This document shows positions 1-7,979 of a stretch of 31,201 nucleotides of DNA, piece by piece (position 1 is the stretch's first letter; every line of letters starts with the position of its first letter). A program made the position numbers and the translations under genes. Under the pieces are notes generated by a model. That model did not search any database. It saw only the letters and a list, made by a program, of their open reading frames with translations, and was not told the origin of the DNA. The DNA is taken from positions 30,737 to 61,937 of the forward strand of contig DIFH01000125.1 of assembly GCA_002427615.1 (NCBI GenBank), read 5' to 3'. Origin of the DNA: Paludibacter sp. UBA5753 (GTDB taxonomy: Bacteria > Bacteroidota > Bacteroidia > Bacteroidales > Paludibacteraceae).

Positions 1-121
1 TAAATACATAACAATCAACTAAATGGCTGATTATTATCAAATTTATTAGGGCGCTGAGTAGTTACCTTAGTTGTCGTGTCGTCTTTATTTTATAAAATCA
101 TAATATTTTACATTCTATATA

Positions 122-152
122 TTGTCTAATTTAATATTTATTTATATCTTTG
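122..152 (+). promoter_or_regulatory. Bacteroidota-type promoter for the sugar transferase
   Basis: TTG at 122-124 and TATCTTTG at 145-152 are separated by 20 bp, matching the TTTG/TAnnTTTG pattern of the Bacteroidota primary sigma factor. The predicted transcript has a leader of about 130 nt before the start at 293. I see no gene in 1-292. Confidence 0.6.
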
Positions 153-292
153 TGAAGTATTTTGGTTAAAAGCAGAAAACAGACTTCCGAATAATTTGTA
201 CTATTTTTCCGGTTCAAATAAATTTACTATAAGCGGGAGCGTTATAAAAAAATAATCTAATTGTTTACATAAAGTCTTTAACGGACATATAT

Positions 293-1684
293 ATGATTAC
301 TAAAAGAGAGACCAAACTCTCGCGGGTTATGGTAGCGGTACAGGTAATAATATCCATATTACTTTTTTGTGCTATCGAATTTTTCTTTCCATCGCCGGTT
401 TTTAATGCAAAAGAAAAAACCTTCCTGGTCATCCAGATCGCACTGATATGGAGTGTGTTATTTTATAAGTTGCGACTCGGTATTATTTTCAGAGCAACCA
501 GCTTCGGCAATATGATTCGAGGTTATTTGGCAACCATAGGTTTTGGAAGTATTTTATTGCTTTTGGAAACTATCCTCTTGCCATTTAATACTCCCAGTTC
601 CGATACAAATTTTTATATTGCCCTTTTCTTTCTGCTAAATGTAATTATATTAACCGGTTTTAAACTGTTATTTTATTACAGTATGCGCTATATCAGAAGC
701 AAGGGTTGTAACAGCAGGAATGTTATCATTGTCGCCGATTCAAATGCCTCAGCTTTTATTGATTCGTTTATTCGGGCAAAAGACTGGGGATACAGGATAT
801 CCGCCATAGTTTCATACAATGATGAATTTAAGGACAGATATAAGAATACACACATTATTAAAAAACAGGAAACGCTGAAAAAATATATTACCGTCAATGC
901 CATTGATGATGTGTTTTATTGTCTTCCTGTCAGCGACGAACATTACAACTTAGAACTACTTATACAGGAATGCGACGAAATCGGGGTGAACCTCCACATC
1001 ATGCAGGAAAGCTATTTTAATTCTTTAAAAAAGAAGAAGAATTTTGATTTCAGTTTCGTTACACACCAGACTACCCCATCGAAATATATCAGTCTGAAAA
1101 TAAAAGCTTTATTCGATATTGTATTCAGCGTATTGGTATTATTTTTTTCCAGTCCTTTGCTTGCCCTGACAGCGCTGTTTATAAAATTAGAAGATGGGGG
1201 TCCTGTATTTTTCAAACAAGAACGCATCGGTTTAAACGGGCGCCGGTTTAATTGTTATAAATTCAGATCGATGGTCGTAAACGCCGAAGAAATGATTACG
1301 CAACTCAAAGAATTGAATGAATCGGATGGACCTACATTTAAAATAGAAAAAGACCCGAGAGTAACCAAAATAGGACGATTTATCAGGAAAACATCTATAG
1401 ATGAATTACCGCAATTCCTGAATGTTATCAAAGGCGAGATGTCGGTAGTGGGCCCGCGTCCGCCACTGTTACGGGAAGTGAAACAATATGAGCGGTCGCA
1501 ACTCCGGCGTTTAAGCATGAAACCCGGGATCACCTGTAAATGGCAGGTTTGGGGTCGCAATAAGGTTTCTTTCAAGGAATGGATGAGCATGGATCTGGAT
1601 TATATTGACCATTGGTCACTTTTGGTTGATTTAAAAATCATTATTGCAACTGTCGGAGTGGTTTTTAAGGCTAACGGACGGTAA
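293..1684 (+). CDS. Undecaprenyl-phosphate sugar phosphotransferase (WcaJ/PglC-superfamily, exopolysaccharide initiation)
   Basis: This membrane enzyme moves a sugar-1-phosphate from a nucleotide sugar to undecaprenyl phosphate, the first step in exopolysaccharide or capsule assembly. The 463 residues follow the long WcaJ-like layout. Four hydrophobic segments fall in about residues 9-130, followed by a Rossmann-like central domain (about 140-240, starting NVIIVADSNAS). A further hydrophobic hairpin (about 270-297) leads into the C-terminal bacterial sugar transferase domain. Visible family motifs are FKQERIGLNG, CYKFRSM, SIDELPQFLNVIKGEMS, VGPRPP and KPGITCKWQVWGRN. The sugar cannot be told from the sequence. 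The gene has its own promoter and terminator, and no glycosyltransferases lie downstream, so it may serve a polysaccharide locus elsewhere or lie at the end of one starting left of the window. Confidence 0.93.
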   Translation: MITKRETKLSRVMVAVQVIISILLFCAIEFFFPSPVFNAKEKTFLVIQIALIWSVLFYKLRLGIIFRATSFGNMIRGYLATIGFGSILLLLETILLPFNTPSSDTNFYIALFFLLNVIILTGFKLLFYYSMRYIRSKGCNSRNVIIVADSNASAFIDSFIRAKDWGYRISAIVSYNDEFKDRYKNTHIIKKQETLKKYITVNAIDDVFYCLPVSDEHYNLELLIQECDEIGVNLHIMQESYFNSLKKKKNFDFSFVTHQTTPSKYISLKIKALFDIVFSVLVLFFSSPLLALTALFIKLEDGGPVFFKQERIGLNGRRFNCYKFRSMVVNAEEMITQLKELNESDGPTFKIEKDPRVTKIGRFIRKTSIDELPQFLNVIKGEMSVVGPRPPLLREVKQYERSQLRRLSMKPGITCKWQVWGRNKVSFKEWMSMDLDYIDHWSLLVDLKIIIATVGVVFKANGR

Positions 1685-1747
1685 AAATAGCCGGTATAAT
1701 CGCTGATTGCCGCTGACGATTACATTTTTTTAAGCCGATATTATCAG

Positions 1748-1794
1748 AAAAGTACTTTATTTATTGCTCCGGCAATATTATAAAGTACTTTTTT
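1748..1794 (+). terminator. Rho-independent terminator after the sugar transferase
   Basis: A 12-bp perfect stem (1748-1759 with 1781-1792) encloses a second 6-bp stem, TATTGC/GCAATA around a TCCG loop. The 3' arm runs into a T tract. It ends the transcript of the 293-1684 gene. Confidence 0.85.
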
Positions 1795-2044
1795 ATTTTA
1801 GTTGATGCCTGTGTTTTAGCAAAAGATATTATCTTTGTAATGCTTTGAAAATAGCGGGCAGTTCCACCAGGAAGGGATGTCGCAACTCCTGTTCATATTG
1901 GGAAATAGACCATAATTGATGAAACATCAGCTTGTAAAATAGAAACATAACAAGAATAGAATTCTATTGCAATCTTATCGTAAATATCGAATTGTAAAAC
2001 TTGTCCCGAATTATCGGGATAATTAAATTGTAAAAAAAAAACGT
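1795..2044. other. Intergenic stretch with a -7 box, a short minus-strand ORF and small palindromes
   Basis: The sequence holds a TATCTTTG -7 box at 1830-1837 with no clear -33 element, which would give DUF4494 a leader of about 200 nt. Also present are a perfect 14-bp palindrome (AATAGAATTCTATT, 1955-1968) and a 6-bp hairpin TCCCGA/TCGGGA (2004-2019) just upstream of the DUF4494 start. The segment 1850-1900 is noticeably more GC-rich than its surroundings. On the minus strand it reads as a 39-codon ORF (1948 to 1829) of unknown status. Confidence 0.5.
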
Positions 2045-2476
2045 ATGCACAACTGGTTTGAATGTAAGATTAAGTATGAGAAAACAGCCGAAGAAGGCAA
2101 AATAGCAAAAGTGAGTGAGAGTTATCTGGTTGATGCATTATCGTTTACCGAAGCAGAAGCACGTATTATAGAAGAAATGAAACCTTTTATCAGCGGGGAA
2201 TTCGAAGTAGCCAATATCAAACGTTTGCGCATCAACGAAATGTTTTTTAACGAGAATAGCGATAAATGGTATCGTTCGAGAGTGAATTATGTGACTCTCG
2301 ACGAAGAAAAGGGTATTGAAAAACGTACCGGCGTAACCATGATGGTGCAGGCTTCGGATATGAAAGAAGCGCTCGAAGGTATTATTGAAGGCATGAAAGG
2401 CTCGCTGGCTGATTACGAAATAGCTTTGATTACCGAGACAACAATTATGGATGTGTATAAATACGGGAAAGAATAG
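2045..2476 (+). CDS. DUF4494 domain-containing protein
   Basis: This 143-residue soluble protein fits the Bacteroidota family DUF4494, which has no known function that I can name. It opens with MHNWFECKIKYEK. A region of alternating charged and hydrophobic residues follows (SESYLVDALSFTEAEARIIEEM), typical of the family. There is no signal peptide or membrane segment, so it is probably cytoplasmic. It lies 114 bp upstream of the yggS start on the same strand, with no terminator between them, so the two are probably co-transcribed. Confidence 0.85.
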   Translation: MHNWFECKIKYEKTAEEGKIAKVSESYLVDALSFTEAEARIIEEMKPFISGEFEVANIKRLRINEMFFNENSDKWYRSRVNYVTLDEEKGIEKRTGVTMMVQASDMKEALEGIIEGMKGSLADYEIALITETTIMDVYKYGKE

Positions 2477-2590
2477 TTAGCGTCTGCAACGTTATTCGCT
2501 CTGCTGATATTTACTTCTTTCAGTCGTGATATTGTCCGTGGCGTTATGGGTAAACAAATGACTAAAAATAACTCGAAACACATAACCATC

Positions 2591-3256
2591 ATGATTAGAA
2601 ACAACTTACAATCCGTTCGAAAACACATTCCGGCGCATGTGCAGTTGGTTTGTGTATCCAAGTTTCACCCCGACGAGGCGGTGCTCGAAGCTTATCATGC
2701 CGGAGAGCGGATATTTGGTGAAAGTAAGGTGCAGGAAATGTGCGGTAAGTATGAACGTTTGCCTAAAGATATACGTTGGCATTTTATCGGTCATTTACAG
2801 ACAAATAAAATCAAATTCATCATTCCGTTTGTCGAATTGATTCACGGAGTGGATTCGTATAAATTGTTGGTGGAAATCAATAAACAGGCAGAAAAGGCGA
2901 ATCGTATAGTCAATTGCCTGCTTCAGATACATATTGCAAAAGAAGAAACCAAATTTGGCTTTTCTCCTGAAGAATTACTCGAAATTCTTGATAGCGGTAA
3001 ATGGAAAACGCTCGGAAATGTCAATATCTGCGGACTCATGGGTATGGCAACGTTCACCGATAACAAAAATCAGGTTCGTGCCGAATTTAAAAACCTGAAA
3101 GAATTGTTCGACGCGGTAAAAACTACTTATTTTGCATCTGATAGTTCGTTTAAAGAGATATCCATGGGCATGTCCGACGATTTTGAACCGGCGATAGAGG
3201 AGGGGAGTACCATGGTAAGAATAGGAAGCTTGATTTTTGGGCTGAGAACGTATTGA
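2591..3256 (+). CDS. yggS: YggS/PLPBP-family pyridoxal phosphate homeostasis protein
   Basis: This protein belongs to the fold-type III, alanine racemase N-terminal-like family that binds pyridoxal 5'-phosphate and buffers its cellular level; no catalytic activity is established. The PLP lysine is K24 in VCVSKFHP. Other family signatures are GERIFGESKVQEM, WHFIGHLQTNK, LLQIHIAKEETKFGF, MGMATFTDN and the phosphate-binding stretch SMGMSDDFEPAIEEGSTMVRIGS-IFG. The reading frame is open from an ATG at 2546. I choose 2591 (MIRNNLQSVRKH, 221 aa) because relatives begin directly with the first helix, and the extra 15 residues look like leader sequence. Neither start has a clear Shine-Dalgarno site. 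Confidence 0.9.
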   Translation: MIRNNLQSVRKHIPAHVQLVCVSKFHPDEAVLEAYHAGERIFGESKVQEMCGKYERLPKDIRWHFIGHLQTNKIKFIIPFVELIHGVDSYKLLVEINKQAEKANRIVNCLLQIHIAKEETKFGFSPEELLEILDSGKWKTLGNVNICGLMGMATFTDNKNQVRAEFKNLKELFDAVKTTYFASDSSFKEISMGMSDDFEPAIEEGSTMVRIGSLIFGLRTY

Positions 3257-3492
3257 AATTTATTTTCCAAATCTGCAGCCTGCCACACAGCAAATTTCAA
3301 CAGTAAGACTATTTCCTTGTTTTTTTATTCAATAAGCAATCCTTTTAGATGGAAAACGGGAAAATTGCACCGTGTAACACTGAGTAACGCCCCGAAACTA
3401 AGGAAGTAGATAATGAATATTCATGTATGTGCATATAATGCCGCTATCAATAGTATTGTCTGTTTTATCTCTTGAATAGACAATTGTATTCA

Positions 3493-4248
3493 TCATTGTT
3501 TTTCCGCCAGATACATGCTGCACACACCGAAAGTGAAGCTTTTGTACTTGTTTACGCTAAATTTATTATCCTCTAAGACAGCAATCAGTTTTTTCCCACT
3601 CGCGAAAGCATGCATCGATGCGGTCAGATAATCGTAAGCACGGCTGTCGCTCGAAAGAAATTTCGAGGTCATACGCACAAAAACACGTGTGTAGAGTTGA
3701 TAACCTTTCAGCAGCCATCCTTTTTGCGGTTCATTCATTTCCAGAATAAGCAAATGTCCGTCCGGTTTAAGTACACGGCGGATTTGCTGAAGACTTTCGT
3801 CGAGTTTTTCAAAATTGCGAATACCGAACGAAATAATGACGGCATCGAAACTGTTGTCGGGGAATGTAAGCGTAGAGCAATCCTGTCTCTCGAATTGAAT
3901 TTTTTGATCAAGTCCAGCCTTTTTTATTTTTTCACGACCAACTGACATCATTTGATCCGAAATATCTACGCCTATAATACTGTCGGGCCGGAGATATTTG
4001 AAAGCATTAATTGAAAAATCGCCTGTTCCGGTGGCTACATCCAATATCTTTTTCGGGTCGAAAGATTTCAGGCTGAGCAATGCTTTTTTACGCCACACAC
4101 GCGCCATTCCCCACGACATCAAGTCGTTGAATTTGTCGTATTGTCCCGAAATGGTGTTGAACATACGCGAAAGCTGGACTGTTTTCGCTTCATCTTCGTT
4201 ATAGGGTTTTACTCTTGTGTACGAAGAGTTTTCGGAGTTTTTCGACAT
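3493..4248 (-). CDS. menG: Demethylmenaquinone methyltransferase (MenG/UbiE)
   Basis: This class I SAM-dependent methyltransferase catalyses the last step of menaquinone synthesis, C-methylation of demethylmenaquinone. Its 251 residues match the family length. The SAM-binding motif I is ILDVATGTGDFS and the acidic motif II is IIGVDISDQMM. The family signature NSFDAVIISFGIRNFEKLDE is present, followed by RRVLKPDGHLLILEM and the C-terminal DYLTASMHAF. Bacteroidota lack ubiquinone, so the menaquinone role is inferred. The gene converges with yggS across a 236-bp gap that shows only a weak 7-bp inverted repeat (3455-3461 with 3478-3484). Confidence 0.95.
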   Translation of the reverse strand: MSKNSENSSYTRVKPYNEDEAKTVQLSRMFNTISGQYDKFNDLMSWGMARVWRKKALLSLKSFDPKKILDVATGTGDFSINAFKYLRPDSIIGVDISDQMMSVGREKIKKAGLDQKIQFERQDCSTLTFPDNSFDAVIISFGIRNFEKLDESLQQIRRVLKPDGHLLILEMNEPQKGWLLKGYQLYTRVFVRMTSKFLSSDSRAYDYLTASMHAFASGKKLIAVLEDNKFSVNKYKSFTFGVCSMYLAEKQ

Positions 4249-4300
4249 GATATTGGCGTTTAAATTATATGATTATCTGTTTTTATTACTTATTCTCAGA

Positions 4301-4335
4301 AAGAAAACCCGGCGTTTTCTTGCAAACACTAACTA
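4301..4335. repeat. Degenerate copy of the inverted-repeat element end
   Basis: An 8-bp hairpin, AAGAAAAC/GTTTTCTT around CCGGC (4301-4321), continues into TGCAAACACTAACTA (4321-4335). The 22 bp at 4314-4335 match the right end of the element at 24611-24632 at 19 positions, including an uninterrupted TGCAAACACTAA. It looks like a deleted or solo-end relative of that element. Confidence 0.6.
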
Positions 4336-4508
4336 CACTATAAACCACTTATCAAGAATATTAAAGACTAAATTATCGCCTAATACTGTTATAGTGCTTG
4401 TTGATAAGACTTTATTGTATTATACTTTTCTAAAACACCGCCAATAATTTAATTGTCAGTAAATTACAATGAAGGTGTATTATGGTAAAAATTACTTCGT
4501 GAAAAATA

Positions 4509-4536
4509 AAAAGGAGTCAATAAATCAACCCCTTTT
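4509..4536 (-). terminator. Terminator of the envelope operon
   Basis: Read on the minus strand, a 10-bp stem with two G-T pairs (4536-4527 with 4518-4509) and an 8-nt loop is followed by a T-rich tract. It lies 58 bp after the stop codon of the FadL-family gene. Confidence 0.6.
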
Positions 4537-4593
4537 AGCAAAATAAAATAAAACAAAATTTTAAATACACTCTTAAAAGTAAAGTATTAATCC

Positions 4594-6165
4594 TTAAAAT
4601 TTTAGACCAAAGGTAAACACAATATTATTATTGGTGGTTTTTACTTCGGCAGGATTTGTAGCATAGTCAGGATTCATATCACTCGCATTATAAGCAAAAT
4701 AATTTTCGTCAAGTACTTTATTTATATAGGCAAAGTCGAAATACCACTTTGCTTCTCTGTAACCAAAACCAACTGTAATGTAGTCTGTTCTGTTGTTTAA
4801 GAAAAACTCTGGATCGGTTCGGGCGGTATTAGGTATCATCCATTTAGTAGCATTTGTTTTGGTAATGCTGCTTGTATTGGCATATCCGGCACGGAGTGAA
4901 AAGTTATCGGTTAATTTATATTCCCCGCCAATTTTAATGGTTCTCGCATTATTGAGCATTGAATTTATATCTTCGTTATCAGCTGCATAATCCTGTGAAT
5001 TCCCATTTTTATCCAAAAGTTTCATGCCACGGTAGTTATTAAAGACATACTCGGCGCTTATCAATCCTTGTTTGTCAACAAGAAACGCCGCACTCACATT
5101 GAATTGCAAAGGAGATTGAAGTTGATAGTCAACATAATTTTCAGGTGATTCAATATTTCCGTCTACGGATGAATTAAATGAAAGTGTTGAATAATTATAA
5201 GTTGTAAGCGAATAAAACATGGGTGTATGAAGCGCTAAACCTATTCTCATAAAATCAAGCGGAACTAAAATGGCTCCTAAGTTCAGGTTTACACCATTCC
5301 CGGTTGTTTTTACCGTATTATCAAGTGTCATTCCACCGGGGTTTTCAAATGCTTCGTTGTATTTGCTGTCTGATCGATAATTTATGGATTGAAAATTTAA
5401 AGTGGCGCCAATATAAAATCTGTTGCTGAAATTTCCCGACCAACCCAAAGCAAATTCATTAACACTTCCTTGTTCCTGAAGCATATAGGAAGGAGTTACT
5501 TGTTCTCCCTGATCCAAAAATGAAGTCCATTCAATTAATTCACCTGTATTCAGATCGTTGCTAGGCGAAATCAGCCGGCCGAAATGAGCCATAACAGACA
5601 TCCAGGGTAAATTAATATTGTCGAAAGGCGAATCGTACCCATACTGAGGATAATTATCCCATTCCAGATCGTTGTCGGACAGCTTACCTGTAAAATAGCC
5701 AAAATAGTCAGTCATCGACGATGAGGCTGCATTGCTTTTAATGTTGACGTTCCGATTAAAATTTTTCAGTTTATTGTATGAAAATGAAAAATTTGAACTT
5801 AAGAAACCGTTGTATCCATTATTACTTCTCCAGGTGGGTAGCGCCAGTACAAAAGCGAAGTTGTTTACTCCTACATTGTATTTGTTATCGTTAGCCGACT
5901 GTTCGTTCCAAACCGACGAATTCGTTTGCATAAGTGCATCGGCTGTTAAGGTCAGTTCCGATTTACGATAAATGCCAAGTCCGGCAGGATTATCTTTGAT
6001 AGCTGAAGGATCTCCGCCTAAAGCGCCGAATGCTCCTGCCATACTTGAGTAACGCGCGGTACCAATTATATCGTTATCAGATATTTTAAGCGCATCGAAT
6101 AAAGTTTGTGAAAACAGGATAGAACAGTTGAGTGCAACTGTCAAAACCATTAATGTACGTTTCAT
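4594..6165 (-). CDS. OmpP1/FadL/TodX-family outer membrane protein
   Basis: This is a predicted outer-membrane beta-barrel related to FadL, whose members pass hydrophobic molecules such as fatty acids. Close Bacteroidales relatives are often annotated as hemin receptors without proof. A signal peptide (MKRTLMVLTVALNCSILFS, cleavage near Q20) is followed by the family's N-terminal hatch-like segment, with SMAGAFGALGGDPSAIKDNPAGLGIYR (about 41-67) matching the conserved NPAG motif. The rest is alternating amphipathic beta strand, ending in VFTFGLKF with the terminal aromatic residue typical of barrels. Length (523 aa) fits the family. It lies 61 bp after the Tyr-rich protein gene and is probably co-transcribed with it. 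Substrate unknown. Confidence 0.88.
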   Translation of the reverse strand: MKRTLMVLTVALNCSILFSQTLFDALKISDNDIIGTARYSSMAGAFGALGGDPSAIKDNPAGLGIYRKSELTLTADALMQTNSSVWNEQSANDNKYNVGVNNFAFVLALPTWRSNNGYNGFLSSNFSFSYNKLKNFNRNVNIKSNAASSSMTDYFGYFTGKLSDNDLEWDNYPQYGYDSPFDNINLPWMSVMAHFGRLISPSNDLNTGELIEWTSFLDQGEQVTPSYMLQEQGSVNEFALGWSGNFSNRFYIGATLNFQSINYRSDSKYNEAFENPGGMTLDNTVKTTGNGVNLNLGAILVPLDFMRIGLALHTPMFYSLTTYNYSTLSFNSSVDGNIESPENYVDYQLQSPLQFNVSAAFLVDKQGLISAEYVFNNYRGMKLLDKNGNSQDYAADNEDINSMLNNARTIKIGGEYKLTDNFSLRAGYANTSSITKTNATKWMIPNTARTDPEFFLNNRTDYITVGFGYREAKWYFDFAYINKVLDENYFAYNASDMNPDYATNPAEVKTTNNNIVFTFGLKF

Positions 6166-6226
6166 ATAGTTAGTTTATTATATTAAAACTGAATATAGTT
6201 TACTTTATGCTTTGGAAACAAACGGA

Positions 6227-7636
6227 TTATCTCCTTCCTCCGCCTGAGCCGCCTCCCGAACTGCGTGAGCTACCACCACTGCTTCCGCTTGAATATGAAC
6301 CGGATGATGAAGAACTTGACGGACTTGGGCTCGACGAACGATATGTGCTGTTTGAACTGCCCGACGATTCGGTACGACGCGTAACACTGCTACTTGAGCT
6401 CGATCGTGTCGTTGACGGACTTCCGGTTGAATAATTAGAACGTGGCGTAGTTGAGGCTCTTGTTGAATAGGTTCTCCCGGGTGTTGTTGAAGTTCTTCCT
6501 GAGTAGGTCGGGCGCGTTGTCTGGTCTGTTGTACCTCGGTCAATCGTCGTATTTGTATTTCCGTTTCTGTTTGTCGTGTTGAATGTTGATGAATTACGGG
6601 TGCTTCCTGTTCTTGTAATTGACGTGTTTTCGGTTGTGTTTCTGTTTGTTACCGAACGATTGTTCAAACCGGTATTTTCACTTCTGATACTACTGCCTGT
6701 AGATGAGCCAACAGATCTTGTCCCTCTTGAATTGGTGATTGTTTTGTTGGCATTTGTTCCGCTTATGGCAGTATAATTGCTGCGAATTGCGGACGACGTT
6801 CTGATGCCACTACCACCCCCAATTGTTGTTGACGATATTCTGCGGCTTCCTTCCTCTGATGAGCGTGCATTGCCGGTTGATCTACGGTTAGCTTCGTTGT
6901 ATGCAGGATTGTTTCTGTTGTAGTTTCTTCCATTGTAATATCCGCCTCCCCAATAGTTGTTGTATCCGTATCCGTAATAATAAGGAGAGCCCCAGCCATA
7001 ATCGTAATATCCATAATATCCGTAATATGGATATCCCCATCCGCCGTAATAATTATAACTCCATGGATTGTATCCCCATCCGCCGTAATACGAATAAGGC
7101 GAGTACCAACTGTTTCGCCAATACCAACTGTTGTAGCTGTAGGGACGATATGCATAATCGAACCAGTATGGATTTGTCCATGTAGGTGTAATATAAGCAT
7201 ACGAACCATCAACATAAACATTCCAGTCGAAATTATCCAGGAAGTATATGTCGTTATAATTCGGGTCGCCAATAAAAATTGTATATTTGGGATTATGAAA
7301 ACGACGAATACGTTCAGCATATTCCAAATCGGACTGAGAACCCTTAAATTCATTCAGATAATAACCTTCTTCATTCTCGGCGTATTCGGTACTATCGTTG
7401 GCTTGAGCCAATAGATAAGTTGAATCAGGAGTTACGATTTCTACGGTATCACGATCGATAAATATAATTTCTCTGGCTCCGTTTTTATATGTAGCTTTCT
7501 TTTTAACAGGCGCTTTAGCCGTTTTTGTTGCATCTTCCGGCCTGAAGTAAACGTCATCGATAATTTCAGGGTTTTGGCTATAAACTCCGATTGGAAAAAT
7601 CAGAGTGAAAAGCAGAAGTAAAATGGTTGGTTTCAT
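6227..7636 (-). CDS. Secreted Tyr/Gly/Trp-rich low-complexity protein with Ser/Thr/Arg/Gly-rich tail
   Basis: I recognise no functional domain. A clear signal peptide (MKPTILLLLFTLIFPIGVYS, residues 1-20) leads to an ordinary charged region (about 21-140). A dense Y/W/G/N-rich block follows (about 143-245) with repeated YYGGWGY and YGYYGYY units. A long S/T/R/N/G-rich tail (about 250-469) ends SSGGGSGGGRR. The gene carries an exact 20-bp direct repeat (7032-7051 and 7071-7090) inside the Tyr block, 39 bp apart and so in frame. Its start is supported by a strong GGAGGT ribosome site 6 nt upstream, rare in this phylum. The composition suggests a surface, matrix or adhesive protein, but this is inference. 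It is the first gene of an operon with the FadL-family barrel. Confidence 0.85.
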   Translation of the reverse strand: MKPTILLLLFTLIFPIGVYSQNPEIIDDVYFRPEDATKTAKAPVKKKATYKNGAREIIFIDRDTVEIVTPDSTYLLAQANDSTEYAENEEGYYLNEFKGSQSDLEYAERIRRFHNPKYTIFIGDPNYNDIYFLDNFDWNVYVDGSYAYITPTWTNPYWFDYAYRPYSYNSWYWRNSWYSPYSYYGGWGYNPWSYNYYGGWGYPYYGYYGYYDYGWGSPYYYGYGYNNYWGGGYYNGRNYNRNNPAYNEANRRSTGNARSSEEGSRRISSTTIGGGSGIRTSSAIRSNYTAISGTNANKTITNSRGTRSVGSSTGSSIRSENTGLNNRSVTNRNTTENTSITRTGSTRNSSTFNTTNRNGNTNTTIDRGTTDQTTRPTYSGRTSTTPGRTYSTRASTTPRSNYSTGSPSTTRSSSSSSVTRRTESSGSSNSTYRSSSPSPSSSSSSGSYSSGSSGGSSRSSGGGSGGGRR

Positions 7637-7642
7637 AATATT

Positions 7643-7648
7643 ACCTCC
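7643..7648 (-). promoter_or_regulatory. Strong Shine-Dalgarno site (GGAGGT)
   Basis: On the minus strand GGAGGT lies 6 nt before the ATG at 7636. Nearly all other genes here lack such a site, so this one fixes the start codon and may indicate high translation of the secreted protein. Confidence 0.75.
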
Positions 7649-7872
7649 TATGTTTAAAGTGGTGTTTTTTTTTATAGAAAATTAGCAATAATCATGCCAT
7701 TCGGCTTGATATTATGGATTAAATTAAAGTTTTTCAGAATAAAAAAGTATATATCAGTTCTTGTAGAAATGGATAAGTTAAGCATGTGATAGTCAATAGA
7801 TAAATTGATATTGTTTTGTTTTAGCAAATTGCAGAAATTCGGTTAGTCATCCGGTAACTTGTGAATATTAGG

Positions 7873-7904
7873 CAAAGTTATAATAAAAACAGATTTCCAT
7901 GCAA
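7873..7904 (-). promoter_or_regulatory. Promoter of the secreted protein/FadL operon
   Basis: On the minus strand TTG (7904-7902), a 21-bp spacer and TAACTTTG (7880-7873) match the Bacteroidota promoter. The predicted leader of the operon is about 230 nt (7637 to about 7866). I see no known riboswitch in it. The rest of 7637-7979 is AT-rich and without a gene. Confidence 0.6.
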
Positions 7905-7908
7905 TTGG

Positions 7909-7939
7909 TTTGTATTTTTAGAAATTATTATTACTTTTA
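7909..7939 (+). promoter_or_regulatory. Promoter of prmA
   Basis: TTTG (7909-7912), a 19-bp spacer and TACTTTTA (7932-7939, one mismatch to TAnnTTTG) sit 40 bp upstream of the prmA ATG. Its -33 element lies 4 bp from that of the divergent minus-strand promoter. Confidence 0.6.
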
Positions 7940-7979
7940 CCTGTCATCACTTTGATCAAATTTTTATCATAGAAATATT

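Larger units (their letters stand above)
4249..4593. other. AT-rich gap between menG and the FadL-like gene
   Basis: No convincing gene is present. The stretch holds a short hairpin (4301-4321) attached to a sequence shared with the element after pyrD, and the minus-strand terminator of the envelope operon at 4509-4536. I could not find a clear CAAAnnTA (minus-strand -7) box for menG. Confidence 0.6.

Noticed and set aside
4217..4447. 76-residue plus-strand frame over the menG start
   Set aside because: It overlaps menG antisense and runs through the hairpin; it has no protein-like features.
6205..6543. 112-residue minus-strand frame rich in Q, R and V
   Set aside because: It is the shifted frame of the Ser-rich tail of the secreted protein; no start signal or domain is visible.
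6763..7353. 196-residue minus-strand frame inside the Tyr-rich gene
   Set aside because: It is out of frame with the gene that has the signal peptide and strong ribosome site. Its long openness comes from the biased Tyr/Gly codon repeats.
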